Source: Promethearchaeota archaeon (GTDB lineage Archaea; Asgardarchaeota; Lokiarchaeia; Sigyniarchaeales; Promethearchaeaceae). From it: a stretch of DNA of 64,000 nucleotides. Positions 8,617-17,133 of this stretch are shown piece by piece. The position numbers and the translations under genes were made by a program. Each line of letters begins with the position of its first letter. The stretch's first letter is position 1. Below the pieces are notes generated by a model, which was given only the letters and a program-made list of their open reading frames with translations, did no database searches and had not been told where the DNA came from. Location: contig JAFGBS010000031.1 in NCBI GenBank assembly GCA_016933055.1, forward strand, positions 50,465 to 114,464, given 5' to 3'.

Positions 8617-9559
8617 GAACGATCTTAAAATTTTAGAAATTCTGGATGAAGATTCGCGTACTCCCTATGATTTTATTGGGAAAAAAGTAAATTTAACTGG
8701 AAATGCCGTCCGAACCCGTGTTATTCGCATGATCGAGGACGGTGTGATTGATGACTTCATCTTTAAAATCCATCCGTCCGTATTTGAAGTCGACAATTGT
8801 TATGTATATTTTCAATATCCTCAATCTGCAAGTATTGCTGCTGTAATCAGCAAAAAACTAGGAGATGACCCCCATTATTGCGAAATTATTTCTGGATATG
8901 ATCCCTCGTATGCGGGATCGGATGGCTCGGTAATTGTGTATGTGATGGGTCAAGGTGAAGAAGATCTTCATAAACAAGTGGACAAACTAAAGCGAAAAAT
9001 AAATGACGTGGATGATTTTCTGGTTATAAAGCGGTATACACCTCCCATAGAAAAAGTAAAGATTAACAACTCCCTACTAAAAGTAATCCATGTTTTAATT
9101 CAAGATGTGCGTACTTCAGTTGCAAATCTTGCTCGTGACTGCAAGATGACTTCAAAATCAGTGAAGTATTACCTAGACCAAATCACTCGCTACAAAATCG
9201 GCAGGTTCTCGATAAACACTCAACCCAATAAAATCTCTCAAAGAATATTCATTAACATGTATATCAGCAAAGAGAATGTGGATTACATACGGTTTGAGCA
9301 ATTATTTGATTCAATACTTAAAAAAATTAAATCTGTGATCTTTAATAATCAATTATTGGTTGATCCACCTGGAGTATACTGTGAAATTACAACCGAATCT
9401 CTTGAAGAAATTGATCAAATAGAACATACTATACGCTCATTCATGGAAGATAACTATACGTTCAAGAAAATGTTTCCTTCCAAGATTATCTATCGGAAGA
9501 ACTTGATCGAAAAGATTGTTCAAGATCGAATAGAAGCACTAGAGAAGATGACGGATTAA
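8609..9559 (+). CDS. Lrp/AsnC-like regulator with two winged-helix segments
   Basis: This 316-residue protein begins like an AsnC/Lrp regulator: MDENDLKILEILDEDSRT leads into a helix-turn-helix (about residues 5-45) with GNAVRTRVIRM as recognition helix. A ferredoxin-like middle part of about 90 residues follows, then a second helix-turn-helix near 155-195 (LLKVIHVLIQDVRTSVANLA then SKSVKYYLDQI) and a second alpha/beta domain. It is therefore a head-to-tail duplication of the basic Lrp unit, about twice the usual 150 residues. Its neighbour at 9580-10482 on the opposite strand is a paralogue with the same layout; the two genes converge with about 20 bases between stops. The ligand and targets are unknown. 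A leader ORF with a good ribosome site may influence its translation. Confidence 0.82.
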   Translation: MDENDLKILEILDEDSRTPYDFIGKKVNLTGNAVRTRVIRMIEDGVIDDFIFKIHPSVFEVDNCYVYFQYPQSASIAAVISKKLGDDPHYCEIISGYDPSYAGSDGSVIVYVMGQGEEDLHKQVDKLKRKINDVDDFLVIKRYTPPIEKVKINNSLLKVIHVLIQDVRTSVANLARDCKMTSKSVKYYLDQITRYKIGRFSINTQPNKISQRIFINMYISKENVDYIRFEQLFDSILKKIKSVIFNNQLLVDPPGVYCEITTESLEEIDQIEHTIRSFMEDNYTFKKMFPSKIIYRKNLIEKIVQDRIEALEKMTD

Positions 9560-9579
9560 TTAATAGATCCATTTTTCTT

Positions 9580-10482
9580 TTACTCGTTAATTGGGATTAC
9601 CAGATCCTTCCATTTCTCAAACCGAACAATATAAGAAGGGAAAAATACTTGAATATCTTTCACTTCTTTCAAATTAGATGTTTTTTCAACAAGTTCTTCC
9701 ATTTCAGCCAAAGTATTTGAATAGATATAGAATGCAATACCTGGAGGATCTATCAAGATATAATAGGAGAGATAATTTGGTAATTCCTCTCTCAATTTGT
9801 CCACCTTTTCTTTGAAATGTTTATCGTCTTTAAAAAGGATAATTAACAGATGAATTACGAAGTTGCGGATCTTACTGGGTTGCAGTCCAATCGTATGAAC
9901 AATAAGATTTGATTTAGAAAATTTCTGCAGATAACGTGATAAGGTCTTTTTGGACAGATCCAATTTTTCTGATAAATTAATAAGGTCTTTTCGGGAATCT
10001 TGACGTAAAAGGCGTATCAATTTCATTTCCATTGGTTTTAACTCTGCATCTCCAGTCGAATACTGAATCTTGTAAACATCAATAATGGGGACATCGGGGA
10101 TTTTTTCGTGAAATCTTCGCTTAAAATCCTCTATCGTTGCTTTGGAAATTCCTTCGTCCGAACTAAATGGTAATAAAGCGATAATCGCACAACTCTTGCT
10201 TAATGAGAAAATTATCTCATAGACTTCTTCAAATTGTTCTACTTTCTTGCAAAAATCCTCCCGCTCCGTTCGTGAAATTTCTGCCATAAATGAGATTCGA
10301 GCGTAACCAAATTGTGAGAAAACTGGATTCGTGTGAAATACAAACACTCCTTCTTCTTCTAGCTTGATTGCTCGTTTTTTTAAGATATTTCCCGAAATCC
10401 CTAACATATGTCCCAGGGAATTAAAACTCATTCGTGAATCATGCCACAGTTCTTTCAATAATTTCATATCTATTTCATCCAT
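9580..10482 (-). CDS. Lrp/AsnC-like regulator with two winged-helix segments (paralogue of the gene at 8609)
   Basis: The start is placed at the ATG at 10482, so that MDEIDMKLLKELWHDSRM lines up with the start of the convergent paralogue; an upstream ATG at 10512 would add ten residues with no counterpart. The protein has 300 residues. The first helix-turn-helix lies at about residues 4-45 (SFNSLGHMLGISGNILKKRA). The second lies near 150-190 (LIRLLRQDSRKDLINLSEKL then SKKTLSRYLQKF), each followed by an alpha/beta domain. Both halves carry the D-x-R pattern that opens Lrp helix-turn-helices. A shared IDPPG or VDPPG segment in the C-terminal domain of both paralogues marks their relation. Function beyond transcription control is unknown. 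Confidence 0.82.
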   Translation of the reverse strand: MDEIDMKLLKELWHDSRMSFNSLGHMLGISGNILKKRAIKLEEEGVFVFHTNPVFSQFGYARISFMAEISRTEREDFCKKVEQFEEVYEIIFSLSKSCAIIALLPFSSDEGISKATIEDFKRRFHEKIPDVPIIDVYKIQYSTGDAELKPMEMKLIRLLRQDSRKDLINLSEKLDLSKKTLSRYLQKFSKSNLIVHTIGLQPSKIRNFVIHLLIILFKDDKHFKEKVDKLREELPNYLSYYILIDPPGIAFYIYSNTLAEMEELVEKTSNLKEVKDIQVFFPSYIVRFEKWKDLVIPINE

Positions 10483-10534
10483 ACCCAGACCATCCGTGTG
10501 TTGTACTCTCATATACTATTTCGTATATGGGAAT

Positions 10535-11149
10535 TTATTCTTTATGTATTTTTAAGAGATCCCTACTGATATACCCTATTCTATAGACCATTGTCGTGAT
10601 GACACCAAATGCAAGGAGTATAATACCTATGGAATAGACAATCTGAAATGGAATTATACAAATTAAGAATAGCAGAAATAGTCGTTCAGATCGTGCAAAT
10701 ACTCCCACATCATAATCAGTATCTGATATGTTTTCTGCACGAGATCGAACATAACTGATCATCAAAGATCCAAGAAGAATGGATAAAATCATTATTTGAT
10801 GCAACATATAACCATAAAGAAAATAATGGCTATTCAAAAACAATCCTAAGAATAGAAAAATTTCAGATAATCTATCCATATTTGAATCGAAAAATGCTCC
10901 AAAAGTGGTGGTTTTCCCCGTTAATCTTGCTAAAGCCCCATCAACCCCATCTAAAATACCAACTATGAAAGTTAAAATTCCAAATACCCAAAAAAAATCA
11001 GTAAAAATTATCAAAATACATGCTATTATGGATGTAATCAACATTAGTAGAGTAATATGATTAGGAAAAATTCCTCCTTTACTGAAGATTTTCGCTATAC
11101 CCACTACTAATGGTTTGAATATCCTACGCACTCTAAATGGACTTCCCAT
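10535..11149 (-). CDS. CDP-alcohol phosphatidyltransferase (archaeal phospholipid head-group synthase)
   Basis: The 204-residue membrane protein contains the complete CDP-alcohol phosphotransferase motif D-G-x2-D-G-x2-A-R-x8-G-x3-D-x3-D. Asp67, Asp70, Arg75, Gly84, Asp88 and Asp92 are all in place. These residues bind two metal ions and the CDP-lipid. About five to six membrane helices surround the motif. In archaea, such enzymes join CDP-archaeol to inositol-phosphate, glycerol-phosphate or serine. The segment VVGIAKIFSKGGIFPNHIT before the first helix is like archaetidylinositol-phosphate synthases, but the head group cannot be decided here. A cytidylyltransferase-like gene at 23028 could supply an activated head group, though it is not linked. 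It is divergent from ribK and about 50 bases upstream of the regulator at 10482. Confidence 0.88.
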   Translation of the reverse strand: MGSPFRVRRIFKPLVVGIAKIFSKGGIFPNHITLLMLITSIIACILIIFTDFFWVFGILTFIVGILDGVDGALARLTGKTTTFGAFFDSNMDRLSEIFLFLGLFLNSHYFLYGYMLHQIMILSILLGSLMISYVRSRAENISDTDYDVGVFARSERLFLLFLICIIPFQIVYSIGIILLAFGVITTMVYRIGYISRDLLKIHKE

Positions 11150-11194
11150 AATAAACTTGATAATCCAAGGATTATATTTTTTTGGTGATTCGGT

Positions 11195-11884
11195 ATGGTA
11201 ATTCTCGGAGAAAAAGAATGGTTTTTACTATTTAATTTGAGTAGAATGGGTGCGTTGAACGGTATCTCAAAATCCAGTACTGAAATCGCATCGCTCCTAT
11301 CTACATCTCAACAAACAATCTCCCGTCGATTGAAAAAATTGAGAGATTCAGGATACATTATGAAATCTCTCGAAGAAGATATTCTTCAAATCAAGATTTC
11401 CGAAAAAGGGAAAACTGCCTTGAATTCAGTCTTTCAAGACCTAAAGAAAATCTTAGTGGAAAAAGGTAAACAGCAGTATTATGGGCAGGTACAAACTGGT
11501 TTGGGGGAAGGAAAATTCTATGTACAATTACCGAAATATCATGAACAATTTAAAGACATTCTTAATGACTCCCCCTATCCGGGTACCTTAAATATAAGTC
11601 TCGCTCCCGAATATTTAGAAGACTTTTATTATACCTTATCTCAAAAATCCCATCATAAAGTAAGTGGATTTGAATCGGAAGAACGTTCCTACGGAAGTGT
11701 AAAATGCTATGATATACTTTTAAATACTAACGGGAAGTCTAAAAATGAAGTGGAGTGTTTATTGGTCGATATCCGACGTACTTCTCACCAAAAAGGTACT
11801 ATTGAAATTGTATCTCAATTCAATCTAAGAGATATGCTTCATTTAATTGATGGGTCATTAGTTAAAATCGAGTTCCGTACTTAG
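11195..11884 (+). CDS. ribK: CTP-dependent riboflavin kinase with N-terminal winged helix
   Basis: RibK makes FMN from riboflavin using CTP, an archaeal trait. The first 75 residues are a winged helix (TSQQTISRRLKKLRDSGYI as recognition region), a common fusion that may let the protein repress its own or other flavin genes. The kinase domain follows from about residue 88, with GQVQTGLGEGKFYVQLP and SPYPGTLNISL, the hallmark nucleotide and riboflavin-binding segments of the DUF120/RibK family. Total length of 229 residues fits the HTH-RibK type. The FAD synthetase RibL lies 700 bases downstream on the same strand, with a translin gene between them, so FMN and FAD synthesis are neighbours. Confidence 0.93.
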   Translation: MVILGEKEWFLLFNLSRMGALNGISKSSTEIASLLSTSQQTISRRLKKLRDSGYIMKSLEEDILQIKISEKGKTALNSVFQDLKKILVEKGKQQYYGQVQTGLGEGKFYVQLPKYHEQFKDILNDSPYPGTLNISLAPEYLEDFYYTLSQKSHHKVSGFESEERSYGSVKCYDILLNTNGKSKNEVECLLVDIRRTSHQKGTIEIVSQFNLRDMLHLIDGSLVKIEFRT

Positions 11885-11899
11885 AAAATGTTTTTACTT

Positions 11900-11918
11900 A
11901 AACGAATATAATTCGTTT
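11900..11918. promoter_or_regulatory. Inverted repeat with 8-base arms between ribK and translin gene
   Basis: AAACGAAT and ATTCGTTT are perfect 8-base arms around ATA. It begins 16 bases after the ribK stop and lies 40 bases before the translin start. It could be an operator for the downstream pair (translin and ribL), perhaps bound by the winged helix of RibK, or an AT-rich 3' hairpin of ribK. Confidence 0.4.
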
Positions 11919-11957
11919 CATACTAACATTAAAGTTTAAACAGTGAAGATTTAAGAA

Positions 11958-12581
11958 ATGAATTTGGATACAATTTTTGACGACATAAAAAACCATTTAG
12001 ACAAGCTGGATGAAAAGAGGGAACGCATACTTCCTATAACAAGGGAAATTGTGAGAAAATGTAGTGATATTATTAAAAACATTCACCGAAACGAACTAAC
12101 TGATATAGATAGCAAGATTAAAGAAATTAAAGAGTTAATCGCATCCACCAAAGAGTATGCCTGGGATACTCTACAAGGGATTGGAAAAAATTATATGGGA
12201 ATTGTTTACCAAGAATTTACCGAAGCAGTTGCTTTTTATCACCTCATTACTGAAAAAACTCTTCCAAGTTATGCAGAATTAGAAGTAAATCCATATGAAT
12301 ATCTGCTTGGATTATCTGATTTACTGGGTGAACTTAAACGCATGATCTTGAACAAGATACGCATTGATGATATTGAAACAGCAGAAATTCTGTACGATTA
12401 TATGGAAAGTATCCACGAGTATCTATTTGGATTGGACTACCCTTCTGGGCTTCTACCGGGATTTCGTAAAAAAATCGATAAAGCAAGAGCATTAATCAAC
12501 TCAACATTAGAAATCATCGTATCAAGCAAGCAAATTCGAGATTTAAAGGACACTCTTCACCAGTCTACACAGTTTCAATGA
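11958..12581 (+). CDS. Translin-family protein
   Basis: This all-helical 207-residue protein matches the translin fold in length and pattern. It begins with a long N-terminal helix (IFDDIKNHLDKLDEKRERILPITREIVRKCS, quoted only as an overall charged helix) and contains a central GIGKNYMGIVYQEFTEAVAF segment. The C-terminal EYLFGLDYPSGLLPGFRKKIDKAR region is the best conserved part in archaeal and eukaryotic translins. Translin and TRAX bind RNA and ssDNA, and archaeal homologues can form octamers, some with RNase activity through acidic residues in the central helices. Only this one subunit is present in the window. It ends 16 bases before ribL and is probably co-transcribed with it; the reason for that pairing is unclear. 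Confidence 0.85.
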   Translation: MNLDTIFDDIKNHLDKLDEKRERILPITREIVRKCSDIIKNIHRNELTDIDSKIKEIKELIASTKEYAWDTLQGIGKNYMGIVYQEFTEAVAFYHLITEKTLPSYAELEVNPYEYLLGLSDLLGELKRMILNKIRIDDIETAEILYDYMESIHEYLFGLDYPSGLLPGFRKKIDKARALINSTLEIIVSSKQIRDLKDTLHQSTQFQ

Positions 12582-12597
12582 TCTAAGTTGAAGTATT

Positions 12598-13092
12598 ATG
12601 AATAAGTTTACTAAAGAACTGAAATCCTTATATCCTGGATTAAACCGTCCGTATAAAGTAATGATTGCAGGAACTTTTGATATTATCCATACTGGCCATA
12701 CATATTTAATCCAAAAAGCTGCTGAAATTGGAGATTTATACGTTATTATTGCTCGTGATATATCAGTGGAGAAATTCAAAGGTCAAAAGCCTATTATGCC
12801 TGAAGCACAAAGAATGGAGTTAATACGCAATATTAAGGGAGTTAAATATGTGGAATTGGGCTCGGATACGGAAGATTGGTTAAAAAGGATTATTGAAATT
12901 AACCCAGACCTTTTTTTATTGGGTCCAAATCAATGGGGGGACGAAAATTCCTATGAAAAAGAGGTCAAAAAAAAAGGAGCATATACTATATTCCGAAGGC
13001 TACCTACCAAGGATATACGATTTTCACTGAATAGTTCCACCAAAATCAAGGAGAAGATATTAAAAGTATATAAATCCGTTCGAAAAGATTGA
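12598..13092 (+). CDS. ribL: Archaeal FAD synthetase (FMN adenylyltransferase)
   Basis: RibL transfers AMP from ATP to FMN to give FAD in the cytoplasm. The protein has a nucleotidyltransferase Rossmann fold with GTFDIIHTGHTYL (the HxGH motif) at about residues 24-36. A Lys in EKFKGQKP and the RFSLNSSTKIKEKI C-terminal segment stand in place of the usual ISSTxIR motif. The length of 164 residues fits archaeal RibL rather than the bifunctional bacterial RibF. The nearby ribK gene supports FMN as substrate, since FAD synthesis would complete the path. Related enzymes use glycerol-3-phosphate or ethanolamine-phosphate with CTP, so that is the main alternative. Confidence 0.85.
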   Translation: MNKFTKELKSLYPGLNRPYKVMIAGTFDIIHTGHTYLIQKAAEIGDLYVIIARDISVEKFKGQKPIMPEAQRMELIRNIKGVKYVELGSDTEDWLKRIIEINPDLFLLGPNQWGDENSYEKEVKKKGAYTIFRRLPTKDIRFSLNSSTKIKEKILKVYKSVRKD

Positions 13093-13093
13093 A

Positions 13094-13471
13094 TTACCTT
13101 AATTTTATATTCACTGGAGAGTATTTCGAGATTTTATTTAATACTTCTAAATTTTCCACGATCTTACCCAGCTTGGTTACTGCCATACCCACAGATCCAG
13201 CTTTTAAACAAATGAATAAAGAATCAGAATTTGCTTCATAAAAGATGTCTCCTTTTTCCACTGTATCGGTTGGGTGTTCTAATCCCTTTTTTATACCCAA
13301 AGGGATCATGAAATAGTCTCTTCCTCCTATATAGAACCGACCCGAGGCTTTAAAAGGGATTTTGCGACTTATTCGTTCAATGGTGAGAGGAGCTTTAATT
13401 CTTTCCAGAGATCCAAAGCAACTATCTAGTCCAATAAATTCGAATTCTAATTCATAACTCTCAATCGCCAT
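13094..13471 (-). CDS. Cyclophilin-like domain protein (DUF369 type)
   Basis: The start is placed at the ATG at 13471, giving about 125 residues, the usual size of this archaeal family. A longer frame from 13588 would run through the start of the divergent AMMECR1 gene. The fold is a small beta-barrel related to cyclophilin, shown by APLTIERISRKIPF, RFYIGGRDYFMIPLGI, EKGDIFYEANSDSLFICL and a C-terminal GMAVTKLGKIVENL. Family members are widespread in archaea and lack clear catalytic residues; the function is not known, so peptidyl-prolyl isomerase activity should not be assumed. It converges with ribL with one base between stops and is divergent from AMMECR1. Confidence 0.72.
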   Translation of the reverse strand: MAIESYELEFEFIGLDSCFGSLERIKAPLTIERISRKIPFKASGRFYIGGRDYFMIPLGIKKGLEHPTDTVEKGDIFYEANSDSLFICLKAGSVGMAVTKLGKIVENLEVLNKISKYSPVNIKLR

Positions 13472-13518
13472 ATGGAAGTTTTCACGAGGATTTAAATTAA
13501 ATCTTTGCCCAACTTTTG

Positions 13519-14160
13519 ATGATGAGTGAACATTACGCATATACTGATGAAGAAGGGATTTTTCTAGTTCGTCTTGCCAGAATGTCATTAGAGACTTATC
13601 TGAAAAACCAGCAAAAGATCCAAGTCCCGTTAGAAACTCCCTTGAAGCTTAAGTCTAACTCGGGTGTGTTTGTAACACTTAATATTTATAGACAAAATGT
13701 GGAAAGATTTGATCTACGTGGTTGTATTGGAAGGCCCTATCCTCACCAACCTTTAGCAGAAGCCGTGATTGAAGCGGCTATCGATTCAGGGGTTCATGAT
13801 CCTCGATTTCCTTCCGTCTCACCTGCAGAACTTGGGGATATAATTGTGGAAGTTACCGCATTAACTCCTCCAGTCGAAATCAAAGTAAATTCGCCGGAAG
13901 GACGTTTGAATGCGATTGAAATTGGAAAAGATGGAATCATCATCCAAGATAATAAAGGATCACGAGGTGCATTATTTTTGCCGCAAGTACCAGTTGAATG
14001 GAATTGGACCAAAGAAGAATATTTATCTCGCCTATGTGAAAAAGCCGGATTACCCCAACACATATGGAAAGATGTCCATATTACGCGTCTATCTAAGTTT
14101 CAAGGAGAAATTTTCTCGGAAACCTCTCCGAATGGGGATGTGATACGAAAAATTTTGTAA
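13519..14160 (+). CDS. AMMECR1 domain protein
   Basis: The protein carries the invariant LRGCIGRPYPHQPL segment near residues 68-81, which defines AMMECR1, and a DPRFPSVSPAEL segment that is also conserved. About 213 residues is the normal archaeal length. The domain is found in archaea, bacteria and eukaryotes and its biochemical role is unknown; a redox or radical-linked role has been guessed because of the conserved cysteine, often beside MEMO and radical SAM genes. Tandem ATG codons at 13519 and 13522 follow an in-frame TTG; one of the ATGs is the probable start. The gene is divergent from the cyclophilin-like gene and converges with prs, with stops touching. Confidence 0.92.
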   Translation: MMSEHYAYTDEEGIFLVRLARMSLETYLKNQQKIQVPLETPLKLKSNSGVFVTLNIYRQNVERFDLRGCIGRPYPHQPLAEAVIEAAIDSGVHDPRFPSVSPAELGDIIVEVTALTPPVEIKVNSPEGRLNAIEIGKDGIIIQDNKGSRGALFLPQVPVEWNWTKEEYLSRLCEKAGLPQHIWKDVHITRLSKFQGEIFSETSPNGDVIRKIL

Positions 14161-15066
14161 TTATTTTAAAATGGTATCTGTTAGTAAATCAGCCATACTG
14201 ACTTGTGCAAATGGATTATTAATTGTGTCTGTTCCGATAATTTTATCTGCACCTGCATGCAGTATTTTGGCAATCGCGTCTTGAATTAAAAGTAAATGAG
14301 TTCCGACTGCATAAATTTTTCGTGCACCCGATTTTTTTGCGATTGTTATTGCCGATGCCATGGTCCCACCCGTGGAAATAATATCATCCGCAATAATCAC
14401 ATCCTTTTTATCCACATCTAAAGACGCTGTCATTTTGATATCTCCAGTTACTACGTCTCTTTCTTTAGAAAATACTTCAACAGGAACGTTTTCTCCAAAA
14501 AAATGTGCAAAACTTTTACTTCTTTTACTTGCCCCCTTATCTGGGGAGATCACAACAGGATCCTTAAGATTTAAGGTGGTCACATAGTCAGCTAATAAAC
14601 TCATTGGATTAAGATTATGTGAAGGTATAGTAAAGGAATCCAAAATTTTTTCTGCATGGATATCGATTGTAAAAAATTCATCTGCTCCTGCTTTCTCGAT
14701 CATCTCACAGATTAAATTTGCAGTAAGAGTTTCTCCTGGTCGAAATACCTTATCTTGACGGGCATAGGCTAAATAGGGCACAATTACTCTTACTTTTTTT
14801 GCTCCCATTCGATGGAGTGAAGAAATTATCATGAGTAATTCTATTATTCTTTGATTCTGGTCTGCATGATTACTTGCCCCCAATGTCTGAATGATGATCA
14901 TCTCCTTTCCCTCCACAATTGATTCATCATCTAATTGAATCCGAATGTAGCACTCTCCATCTGGAAATTTTTTATACTCGGTTTGAACAAAATCCAATTT
15001 TGTTTTAATCACAGTACGCATACCTAAGAGCTGAGATGCAGGTCCAATCACGATGATTTTTTCCAT
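14161..15066 (-). CDS. prs: Ribose-phosphate pyrophosphokinase (PRPP synthase)
   Basis: Prs joins ribose 5-phosphate and ATP to make PRPP for nucleotide, histidine and cofactor synthesis. Two phosphoribosyltransferase-type domains are visible. The N-terminal one has KFPDGECYIRI and PYLAYARQDKVFRPGE (ATP site). The C-terminal one has FFTIDIHAEKIL, SPDKGASKRS and the PRPP loop IIADDIISTGGTM. Length is 301 residues from the ATG at 15066; a TTG two codons upstream is rejected. Archaeal-type Prs of this length is usual. RpiA, which makes ribose 5-phosphate, lies elsewhere in the window at 53199. It converges with AMMECR1 and is divergent from mfnD. Confidence 0.95.
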   Translation of the reverse strand: MEKIIVIGPASQLLGMRTVIKTKLDFVQTEYKKFPDGECYIRIQLDDESIVEGKEMIIIQTLGASNHADQNQRIIELLMIISSLHRMGAKKVRVIVPYLAYARQDKVFRPGETLTANLICEMIEKAGADEFFTIDIHAEKILDSFTIPSHNLNPMSLLADYVTTLNLKDPVVISPDKGASKRSKSFAHFFGENVPVEVFSKERDVVTGDIKMTASLDVDKKDVIIADDIISTGGTMASAITIAKKSGARKIYAVGTHLLLIQDAIAKILHAGADKIIGTDTINNPFAQVSMADLLTDTILK

Positions 15067-15139
15067 ATGCAATACACCTAATGACAGCTTAGATTATCTT
15101 CAAATGTTAATATGCTTTTTTTTAAAATGATCAAGTTAA

Positions 15140-16237
15140 ATGAAGCACGTATTTTTGTTTGAATATATATCTGGTGGGGGAATTAAGAATTCTTCAGAGT
15201 TTGAATTTTTAATCCCTGAAGGATTTAGTATGCTTTCCTCCCTGATAAAAGACTTTTCCCTATTTGGTATCCATATTCATACATTAATCGATGAAAGAAT
15301 TGCGCCAAAATTCCTACAAACTCATTCAAACGAAATAAAAAATCAAATAATTTCATATGTCATAATCCCAAAGGGAGAAGAAATTCAAAACCATCTGCAA
15401 AAAATAGTTACCAAAGTCGATTATGTTTTGTGTATTGCTCCCGAATTTTCTAATATTCTTTATAATTTAATCGCGTTTTTTGAAACATCCCTAAAATCGC
15501 ACCAACTTCTTCTAAGTTTACCCTCATCTGCAATTTTATTATTTACTGATAAATTAATGACTGAATCGTTTTTACATTCATCAGGCTTTTGTGCCCCTCA
15601 TTCTATAAAATTAGATTTGGAAACAGTTAAAAATATTCCAAAATCAAAATCAGAATACATTATTAAACCCTTTGACGGTGTGGGCGCATCCGATACTTAT
15701 TGTATCCCATCCGATCTAAGAAAAAATATCAGTTCAGTATTCGATGCAATCCAAAAACGTGCCCCACACCAACATTTTATTATCCAAAAGAAACAATCAG
15801 GCATTGCTCTTAGCGCTTTTATCGGTTGTCAAGATGGACAATTGTCTTTTCTAATCTTCAATACTCAGAACATAAAATACCATGAAATTGATCAACTATA
15901 TCAAATACACCAATTAGAATATTCTGGTGGGAGCACACCTTATACTGATCTACCACCAGATATGGAAAAAATTATTAGGGATATCGCTACAGCAATAAGT
16001 TCTCAGTTCGATTTTACTGGTTTTTTCGGCCTAGATTTTGTTTTTGATATATCCACGAATACTTACTCGATCGTCGATATTAATCCCCGCGTTACAACCC
16101 CCTACATAGCGATTTCAGAATTATTTCGCGAAAATCATTCTAATATACTTGAATGTTTATTCGGAAAATTTAGTGGCAGATTAATTGGAAAAAAAGAATA
16201 TGTAAAAACCGATCAGAGAGAAATCTCCCTAAATTGA
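15140..16237 (+). CDS. mfnD: ATP-grasp ligase, probable tyramine-L-glutamate ligase of methanofuran synthesis
   Basis: The protein opens with FLFEYISGGGI, a signature of the archaeal MfnD group. It has an ATP-grasp fold: YIIKPFDGVGASDTYCI as the nucleotide-binding loop and FFGLDFVFD with YSIVDINPRVTTPY as the metal-binding end, where Asp and Asn hold magnesium. MfnD forms a gamma-glutamyl amide with tyramine, an early step of methanofuran side-chain synthesis. The call is strengthened by mfnE and mfnF at 45-47 kb in the same window. At 365 residues it is slightly longer than common homologues. Other archaeal ATP-grasp ligases share the fold, so the substrate is inferred. Its 3' end overlaps the convergent regulator gene by nine bases. 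Confidence 0.75.
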   Translation: MKHVFLFEYISGGGIKNSSEFEFLIPEGFSMLSSLIKDFSLFGIHIHTLIDERIAPKFLQTHSNEIKNQIISYVIIPKGEEIQNHLQKIVTKVDYVLCIAPEFSNILYNLIAFFETSLKSHQLLLSLPSSAILLFTDKLMTESFLHSSGFCAPHSIKLDLETVKNIPKSKSEYIIKPFDGVGASDTYCIPSDLRKNISSVFDAIQKRAPHQHFIIQKKQSGIALSAFIGCQDGQLSFLIFNTQNIKYHEIDQLYQIHQLEYSGGSTPYTDLPPDMEKIIRDIATAISSQFDFTGFFGLDFVFDISTNTYSIVDINPRVTTPYIAISELFRENHSNILECLFGKFSGRLIGKKEYVKTDQREISLN

Positions 16238-17116
16238 TGTGAATAATAATATATTAAAAGCAATATAATGAATTAAAAAAGTAATTAGAAGACTACGCTC
16301 GATTTTTATAAACTTCGTAACAATTTGAATATAGGAAATAAGTAAAATTGTCCAAATCTGAAAAACCACCATTATTATCTTTATTACAATTCCCTCCAAA
16401 AATATAGGGTTCACAAAGGCTAGAATGGTATGGATAACCAAATAGATAATCATAGGGAATAATCCAAGAGAAAATGTTGCAACAAAACGGACAGTATTTT
16501 CAGTTTTTTTATACAGAAATCGACACAGTAATTCAGAAAATCCGATGACGAGTACTAATGAAATTAAAAATTTTGCTCCCAACCACAGGCGTATACCAAT
16601 TGTTAAGTCGTCGTCGTGATAAGCTAGAAAGAAGATATAAGATGAGTTAATCCCCCCAATTACTATCAAAGTATAAAAAATCACAACAATCGCACTGGAA
16701 ATAATCCACCCATAATGGATTTTATTATTAATTAATTCAATCGCCCGTTTGGGAGCAAGATTGAAAATCTTGTTTAAAAAATTGGATACGGTTTTTTGTT
16801 CCTCAACTTTCACAGATTCCATTGAATCATAGTTCTTAATTAGAAAATCATACGCATGTTTACCAATTGTGGATAATATGTACTTCTTTTTCTGATCTTG
16901 AACCACTAAAGTCTTTAATACATCCAGATGATGATACAAGGTCCCCGTACTTATATCTAAAGAGCGTTTAAACTGTGTGAAGGAGCCCTTGCCATTTTCC
17001 CCTATTAGACGGATAATACTCCTTCGAATTTCATGGTTTAGGGCATAATAAAAAGATTCCTCAAAATTTGGTGGGGGAGACTTTTCTTCGTTGTGGTTTT
17101 TTTTTTCTGGCTCCAT
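16229..17116 (-). CDS. Membrane-anchored ArsR-type winged-helix regulator
   Basis: Residues about 18-95 form a winged helix typical of archaeal ArsR-like proteins: FYYALNHEIRRSIIRLIGE, then DISTGTLYHHLDVLKTL as recognition helix and a wing. The remaining 160 or so residues contain about five hydrophobic helices, so the DNA-binding domain would hang from the membrane on the cytosolic face. Such proteins may sense a signal in or across the membrane. A second small membrane protein lies 17 bases upstream and is probably in the same transcript, suggesting a two-part unit. The inverted repeat at 17627-17657 is a candidate site for autoregulation. Signal and targets are unknown. Confidence 0.8.
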   Translation of the reverse strand: MEPEKKNHNEEKSPPPNFEESFYYALNHEIRRSIIRLIGENGKGSFTQFKRSLDISTGTLYHHLDVLKTLVVQDQKKKYILSTIGKHAYDFLIKNYDSMESVKVEEQKTVSNFLNKIFNLAPKRAIELINNKIHYGWIISSAIVVIFYTLIVIGGINSSYIFFLAYHDDDLTIGIRLWLGAKFLISLVLVIGFSELLCRFLYKKTENTVRFVATFSLGLFPMIIYLVIHTILAFVNPIFLEGIVIKIIMVVFQIWTILLISYIQIVTKFIKIERSLLITFLIHYIAFNILLFTSI

Positions 17117-17133
17117 GGGTTCGTCTCCTTTCT

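Noticed and set aside
13472..13588. Long N-terminal extension of the cyclophilin-like protein
   Set aside because: It would overlap the conserved start of AMMECR1 on the other strand, and the ATG at 13471 gives the normal family length.
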